In this document: piece after piece, positions 58,620 through 64,000 of the stretch
Layout: each line of letters opens with the position of its first letter
Position numbering within the stretch: position 1 is the stretch's first letter
From: Aquila chrysaetos chrysaetos
Lineage: Eukaryota > Chordata > Aves > Accipitriformes > Accipitridae
DNA length: 64,000 nt
Assembly (NCBI RefSeq): GCF_900496995.4
Contig: NC_044018.1
Span: 26,132,001 to 26,196,000 of the forward strand
Reading direction: 5' to 3'
Translations under genes and position numbers: made by a program
Notes under the pieces: generated by a model
The model's input: the letters and a program-made list of their open reading frames with translations, nothing else
Database searches by the model: none
Told to the model about the DNA's origin: nothing

Positions 58620-61600
58620 AATGCCAAATCATGCTGTGAACCAAGCCCTTGGTGTCAAAACACAGGCAATGCTTTTTGGCACCGCAAAGCCTCTCACCTG
58701 TGGCAAAATGTAATTGCTCTTCAGAATTTGGACTAATTTTTCTTCCTTAAAATTTAGACGTTTTTATTTCCAATACTGTTACTCATACAATCCAAATGAA
58801 AACATGTTCAATTGCTAATCAGACATCTGATTTATCATCATTTCTTGTTAGGCATTTTGATTACAACAAATGACTGTGGAATTCATTGTTAAAAAGCGAG
58901 TTGTTGTCTTTGTAATAAAATGAAAAAGACAGAAGTGGCTTCAGTGTCACACTGTGTAGCTTATTGTGAAGGTGGTTTGACAGCCTGGGTGTAACAAACA
59001 TTCCAGTTGGTTGATATGAAAGCAAGGATCAGCACGGGGCTCAGAAAACAAAGCATATTTCAACTGCAACCAGGCATTTGTCTGAGAGTCTTACACTTTC
59101 CAACTGATTTTACAATATGAATAATTTGTTTGTGTCGTGTGTCGACAATTTTATTTAAAGCATACAATGAAAAATACCAACATGCTGTTATTCCTCTTAA
59201 CAACAACTGCTGCACTACAAATTTTAAAGTAGTAACATTCTCACATTACACTTACAGATTATTTTTTTTCTGTTGAAATATGTTCCCTTGTGTTATCACA
59301 GTCCATCCTTAAAGTGTATAATTAGAAAACCTATCTGTATAAGCAATATGTCTAACACTTATAAGCCAGGGAAATGCTTTACACAAATAAGTTACTTTTT
59401 TAACTTTTCTTGTTGACAAAAAAATCTGCCAAGGCAGCAACTAGTGTAACATCCAGTGTATCTAAATGTGTGTGTTCCCATTCTTACCAACAGATATCAA
59501 CTATGTATTCCTCATAAGTTTACTAATTGCCTATATTTTTATTGAAAATTTAATTTTCATTGAGATAACAATGAACACATACTAGTCTTTTGCATGGCAA
59601 AACTCATCTGGTATTAACTGAATCGCTCACACAAGCTATATAGAATTGTATGTATTTTCCTTTATTCTTTAGGGAACTTCTGGGAACAGAGCTCTGAGCA
59701 GTGTCACACTTGTAAATCAGCACCAGCAACTCATTTTTCACCCCTTCTTTCCAGCAGGCATTCCAGAATGTGTCCTTTTCTTTATTGTGGCCATCAGTGA
59801 TGAGATTTTTTGAATTAGATTCACAGATGAGCTTTTATGTACTATTCACATCTGTGCATCTTCTTTGGTGCCCTGTGAGTCACTCAGTTATGAATAAGAA
59901 AAAAGAAAATAAAAGGGACAAGAGATCCTCCTTTTGCATGGAGGAGTCAAAGTATAAATCTGTGCATTACAATGTTTTTGATTACTTATACAAAGTAGGT
60001 CTTAACAAAAGGATGAGAAGATTCATTGCAAAAAGGTCAAGAGGCTATAGTAGGACTATTGGCTTCAACTGCATTCTCCAAGCAGGTGGATTCAGTCCTT
60101 GAAAAAGATCTCCCAGCTTGGGTAAACCCAGCTTAAAATGGATTGAGAATTCAATTAAACTGAGAATTCATGTCACAGGCAATTGAAAATTGAGCCTTGC
60201 TTTTCATAAGAAAGGCTGGCCTATCTCAGTTACAGAACATAAGCAAAGCTGCTTATGGAAAGGTATGTTGAAGTAGGTGCTTCTTTCCAGCACGTATTTC
60301 TCAAACATCCTTGAGAACTGGGAACAAAATCTTAGTCTACTGACTGTTCTAAGGGGCTCCATCTTCCCCTGTCTACTATCTGGAGCCTCTTGCATCTCCC
60401 ATCCTGCGTGTTGCACAAAAACTCTTGGAGCGTACATAGGATTTCATTGAGCAGCCGTCCCCAAGGAAATAATCCTGATGGGGAAATCTAGTCTCAAAAA
60501 AATTTCATGTGCCTGCATGGTAAGTGGGTTATTGAATGGTGATATTGAGGATCAGTCTAATACCTTCATGTTGGCTTTCATTAGACATTGATGTTTGTTT
60601 ACCTATGGATTTAGTTCTTGTATTTTAATTTTCCAAATATAAACCCATAAGAATAACTGTATATAAGAGAAGTCCCACAGAATTCAAGAAGGTATGCATG
60701 CGCATACAACTATTTGTGTGACTGCTGGGTTTGCAACTAGAATTACCAAACCCAGCTGCTACTAGGGAAAAACTGCCCCTAAACCCAGCATGGGTTTGGA
60801 AAGAGTTAAAACTGTAAGATAACTAATCTAGGTTTCAGAATAATATAAAGCATGGTCTTATTCAGTCATTTCATTCATCATGTACTTTTTCCTGCAAGAA
60901 CTGCTGCTTAAAAATCTCAGCACAAAGCACTTTTCAACACCTCATAGCTTTGGTTGATGCTAATTTTGTCTGCTTTCCTCTTTGACCAGCTAGAAGTTGG
61001 CACTTAAGCTTACTGGACTCTTGACCGATCCACATATGATCTTGCGGCTTAACTTCAGGAAGAGATTAAATGATCATGATCTCATCTTGATTAAGAACTA
61101 AGCACAACATCTTCCTTTCAGCATAACTTTCCAACAGTAAGTTCCTCCCTCACAACCTTGTAACACACTCTCCCATGCACCTACACAAGCATGAATAAAC
61201 AAGAAAACAAAACATTATCAAACTGTTTCACTCACAGACTGAAGAAAGCTTATATTCAGATTTGAATTCCTTGGAAGCAGAGATGTTGTCAGCTATAAAA
61301 TGCATGGGCATAAGGAATTTTGAAGATAACAGCATATATATATATAAATTTTTTTTTTTTTTTTACTATTAGTATAGCATTAAAGAAGATCCCTGTAGTG
61401 TTCTAACAATCTGCATCACATACAGTTGGAAGCCCTCTGCTCTACTTAATATTACCACATACAGTACTACCTAAACTGCATTATAAAATTTCTTTTGGGG
61501 ATATACAATATTTCAAGTTCAACTGAGATGTTGTTATTAAACATTTGGAGATTGAAAATATGGCACTGGACAATGAAAGAACACCGCCCCATAAAACACA

Positions 61601-61717
61601 ACATACACGCCATTTTTCACAGTTCTAACAAAACAAGATTGTCCATAAAAATGTCACAAGTAGCTCAGTACATTGGTATGATCAATATTAAGTCCAGCTG
61701 ATATTGTCACATATTAA
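58620..61717. other. Intergenic
   Basis: About 3.1 kb, AT-rich, with no supported gene. A TA-dinucleotide run followed by 16 T lies at 61334-61364. The plus frame at 59770-60102 (110 aa) has no recognisable domain. Confidence 0.65.
61334..61364. repeat. (AT)n microsatellite followed by poly-T
   Basis: Six AT units, then AAT and 16 T. It is a simple sequence with no gene context. Confidence 0.9.
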
Positions 61718-62115
61718 GGGCCAAATCCTGGCTCAATGCGCAATTGAAGCCTAAACAGATGTTTAGAGAAAATAATATAAAGCCACCCTGAAGTGCTATA
61801 CTGCTAACAATATCATTTGTTAATCTACCTAAGATTTTTGGCCTGAAGTAGGTACCTAACTTGTGCTACGGAAGGAACACATGGCCAGTGGTACTTGGCT
61901 CCCATCCTAGGACATATCTTTATGGATTTGTCATGGCCAAGGGCAGCAGAGGCTGAGGAGCAGTCTTCCTTCTGGGTATGACAGTTTTGGCAGGCATCTC
62001 TATCTACTGTTCTGCCAGAATTTGGCCAAGAGTTCAAAATCCTGTACATCTTATTCAGTTGTCCCACTGAAGTCAATGGAACTTTTTTGTGAGTAAGATG
62101 AAAAGGATTTGGCCC
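61718..62115. mobile_element. 398-bp element with perfect 12-bp terminal inverted repeats (MITE-like or ancient repeat)
   Basis: It begins GGGCCAAATCCT (61718-61729) and ends with its exact complement AGGATTTGGCCC (62104-62115). Close to the right end is TGAAGTCAATGGAAC followed by GTGAGTAAG, a motif I recognise from old repeats common in reptile and bird genomes. No coding frame and no clear target duplication are seen. It may be a non-autonomous DNA transposon or an ancient SINE-like repeat. Confidence 0.55.
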
Positions 62116-64000
62116 CCAAAGTTTTTAACCCTTTAAGTAGCAAGAGACTAGTTTCATTGCACTTAGCCCATCATTCACAAATAACTTTCTACTCGAAAAC
62201 AGAAGATGGTTGTTGATGTATACGAAGCGTTGGCTTACAAAGAGGAAAGGGTGCAGCAACGTCTGACTACTCGTAGCATTTTGGAACTGAATTCCTAAAG
62301 GGAAAAAGAGACACTTGCATATGACAATTTCATCCAATGTCCGTCTGAGGCCAAAATAATTAAATAATTGTTTCTTCAATTCCTAAATACCATCTTATGG
62401 GTACCTTAGAAACACTAAATAACTGGACTATGTATAAACTTATAATTGGGCATGTGTATTTGTGTCTCCATTGGACTTGATGGATAAGCAACTTCATCTA
62501 ATAGTGTTAAAATTTTACAAAAAAATATTGGAGCAGATGGATTTTTCAAAGAGCTTCCTAATTACTTTCATATGGAACACATGGTCATGACTTTGGGAAA
62601 AGAGAAATTTTGCTCTCATCCATGAGAAGCTTTTGGTGACCGAAATGGGCAAGAACAGCATTTTCATATTTAAAACAAAGTAATCTTACTCTGTTACACA
62701 ATTCCATGTTTTGTTCTGTGATTGTGGATTTGAATTATTATTCATTTGAATTAAATGGGATAAAGGATGACTGTATGCTAATTAAATTAATCAAAATTAT
62801 ATGACAGTGCTACTCTGACCAAAAGTCATTGCAATGCAGTACATTCTAATAACATGCAGCACTCAAAAATAGAATTTGAGATTTAAAATTGTGTAGTCAG
62901 GATGCAGACCCGAACTCTAAGTTAGAACTGGAAAACAGGACCGAGTACCACGGAGTTTAATCCCAACCGACAGAGTGAATTACTTCATCTCTAATACTGT
63001 GTCATGCTCCTGCTGATGCTCGATATGTAGCTGCAAGAAAGCTACAAAGAGCAGAGCATGAGTCCTGAAAATGCTTGCTTCAACAACATCTGCACTTACA
63101 GACAATTTTAGTGTTTCCCTTTTGCAACTGAGGTAAGAATTCGGCTACCTTATAAACACTGCTAAGAGCATGCCTTCTCATCGGCACCGGGGCCTGGAGG
63201 TGTCAATGATAATCTGAGGAAACTGCACGTGAAGCTTCTATGAATTGGTTAAGGTGAGTGAACTTCTGCCCTTTTGGTTATATTAAATCATTTTATTTCC
63301 TTGTACTGCTTCTTTCCTTTCCAGACAGAAGGATATAGACATTTTGTGCTGACAGCAGTCCTTTGGTATCAAATTCTCAGGGGACATTACGGGCTGCATA
63401 TCCCTTTGGCTAAGGGAACAGGATTAGGTTTCATGCTTAATTCCCCCCACTGCATGCTGAAACTAGAAAGAAAAGTTCTTGGAAGGTAACCTAAGTTGAG
63501 CAAAGATTTCACTCTACTCACTGGGAAAACTTTGCAGACTTCAACAGGCACAGCATTAGTCTAGCCTTTGGAAAAACGTGAATAAAAGCTCCATGAAAAG
63601 GGCTGTAATGAAGGCTTCAAAAGGAGATACATAATAGTATGCCCAGGAGAAGGGTACTTTGGGTGATGTTGTGCCTACACCTGGTAAGAAAGGTGTTGAG
63701 GTATCTCTTCGTTCCTATTGAGGAAAGTCTCTTTGATTTCATCCAGTTTTCCCATGATTCACCGTTTTCCACACACATATCCTATTCTTAAAGGCAGATC
63801 CCGCAGTCTTTATTCCATCTTTGTTCCTCACTCTACTGGTTATTTGCCAGAATAATACTGAGGAAGAGAGACGCTCTGTGCATCTTCTCCACGCTCAGAC
63901 ACCATGAGCCCTTGGTGCCTCCTGGCATGAACTCAGCTTCCAGGCTTTGCCCCCGCTGTGGCAGCTCCTAGCTCTTTGCATTGGCGAGGACCTTCTCAGA
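62116..64000. other. Intergenic, right end of the window
   Basis: About 1.9 kb, AT-rich, with no supported gene. Consensus-like splice signals at about 63253 (AGGTGAGTG) and 63325 (TTTCCTTTCCAG) are only about 70 bp apart, which is too little to call an exon. Confidence 0.6.

Noticed and set aside
30246-64000. KLHL31 coding exons
   Set aside because: Expected by mammalian gene order, but no kelch-repeat, BACK or BTB sequence was found in any frame.
1-64000. CRISPR arrays, operons, tRNA or rRNA genes
   Set aside because: The window is vertebrate nuclear DNA. I saw no regularly spaced repeats of array type and no tRNA B-box-like GGTTCRANTCC motif on reading.

Overview
The window looks like nuclear DNA of a bird. 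The repeats are avian: two 3' ends of CR1 LINEs and four solo LTRs of bird ERVL-like families. The one gene I can identify, GCLC, has vertebrate exon structure and a protein very close to its mammalian and avian orthologues. The ERVL-type LTRs suggest a non-galliform bird, but I cannot name the species.

Layout. Positions 75-29658, read on the minus strand, hold GCLC, the catalytic subunit of glutamate-cysteine ligase, which catalyses the first and rate-limiting step of glutathione synthesis. Fourteen coding exons were placed by translation and splice sites. They join without a frame break into 528 codons. By comparison with the human protein (637 residues) about 110 C-terminal residues, probably exons 15 and 16, lie beyond the left edge. 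Intron 1 is about 14 kb and carries a CR1 end, GC-rich islets and an antisense-oriented ERVL-like solo LTR. The other introns are short and poor in repeats.

Positions of about 28850-30245 form a strong CpG island around exon 1. Upstream of the ATG it carries a full antioxidant response element (29835-29845), a CACGTG E-box and GC boxes. This is what one expects of an NRF2-controlled glutathione gene.

Positions 30245-64000 lie upstream of GCLC and contain no coding gene I can support. In mammals the next gene on this side is KLHL31, and no kelch or BTB coding exon is visible here. This stretch holds a CR1 end, three solo LTRs with 5-bp target duplications (two are near-identical and in opposite orientation, about 17 kb apart), a possible older LTR, an orphan GC-rich island with a GGCCCC-hexamer minisatellite at about 53.0-53.4 kb, and a 398-bp element with 12-bp perfect inverted ends at about 61.7-62.1 kb. 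The open frames in this half look like chance frames in LTR or GC-rich DNA.

I saw no CRISPR array, tRNA, rRNA, operon or other prokaryote-type system. The most interesting signals are the promoter-proximal ARE, the LTR facing the GCLC promoter from intron 1, the inverted LTR pair and the expandable hexamer repeat.
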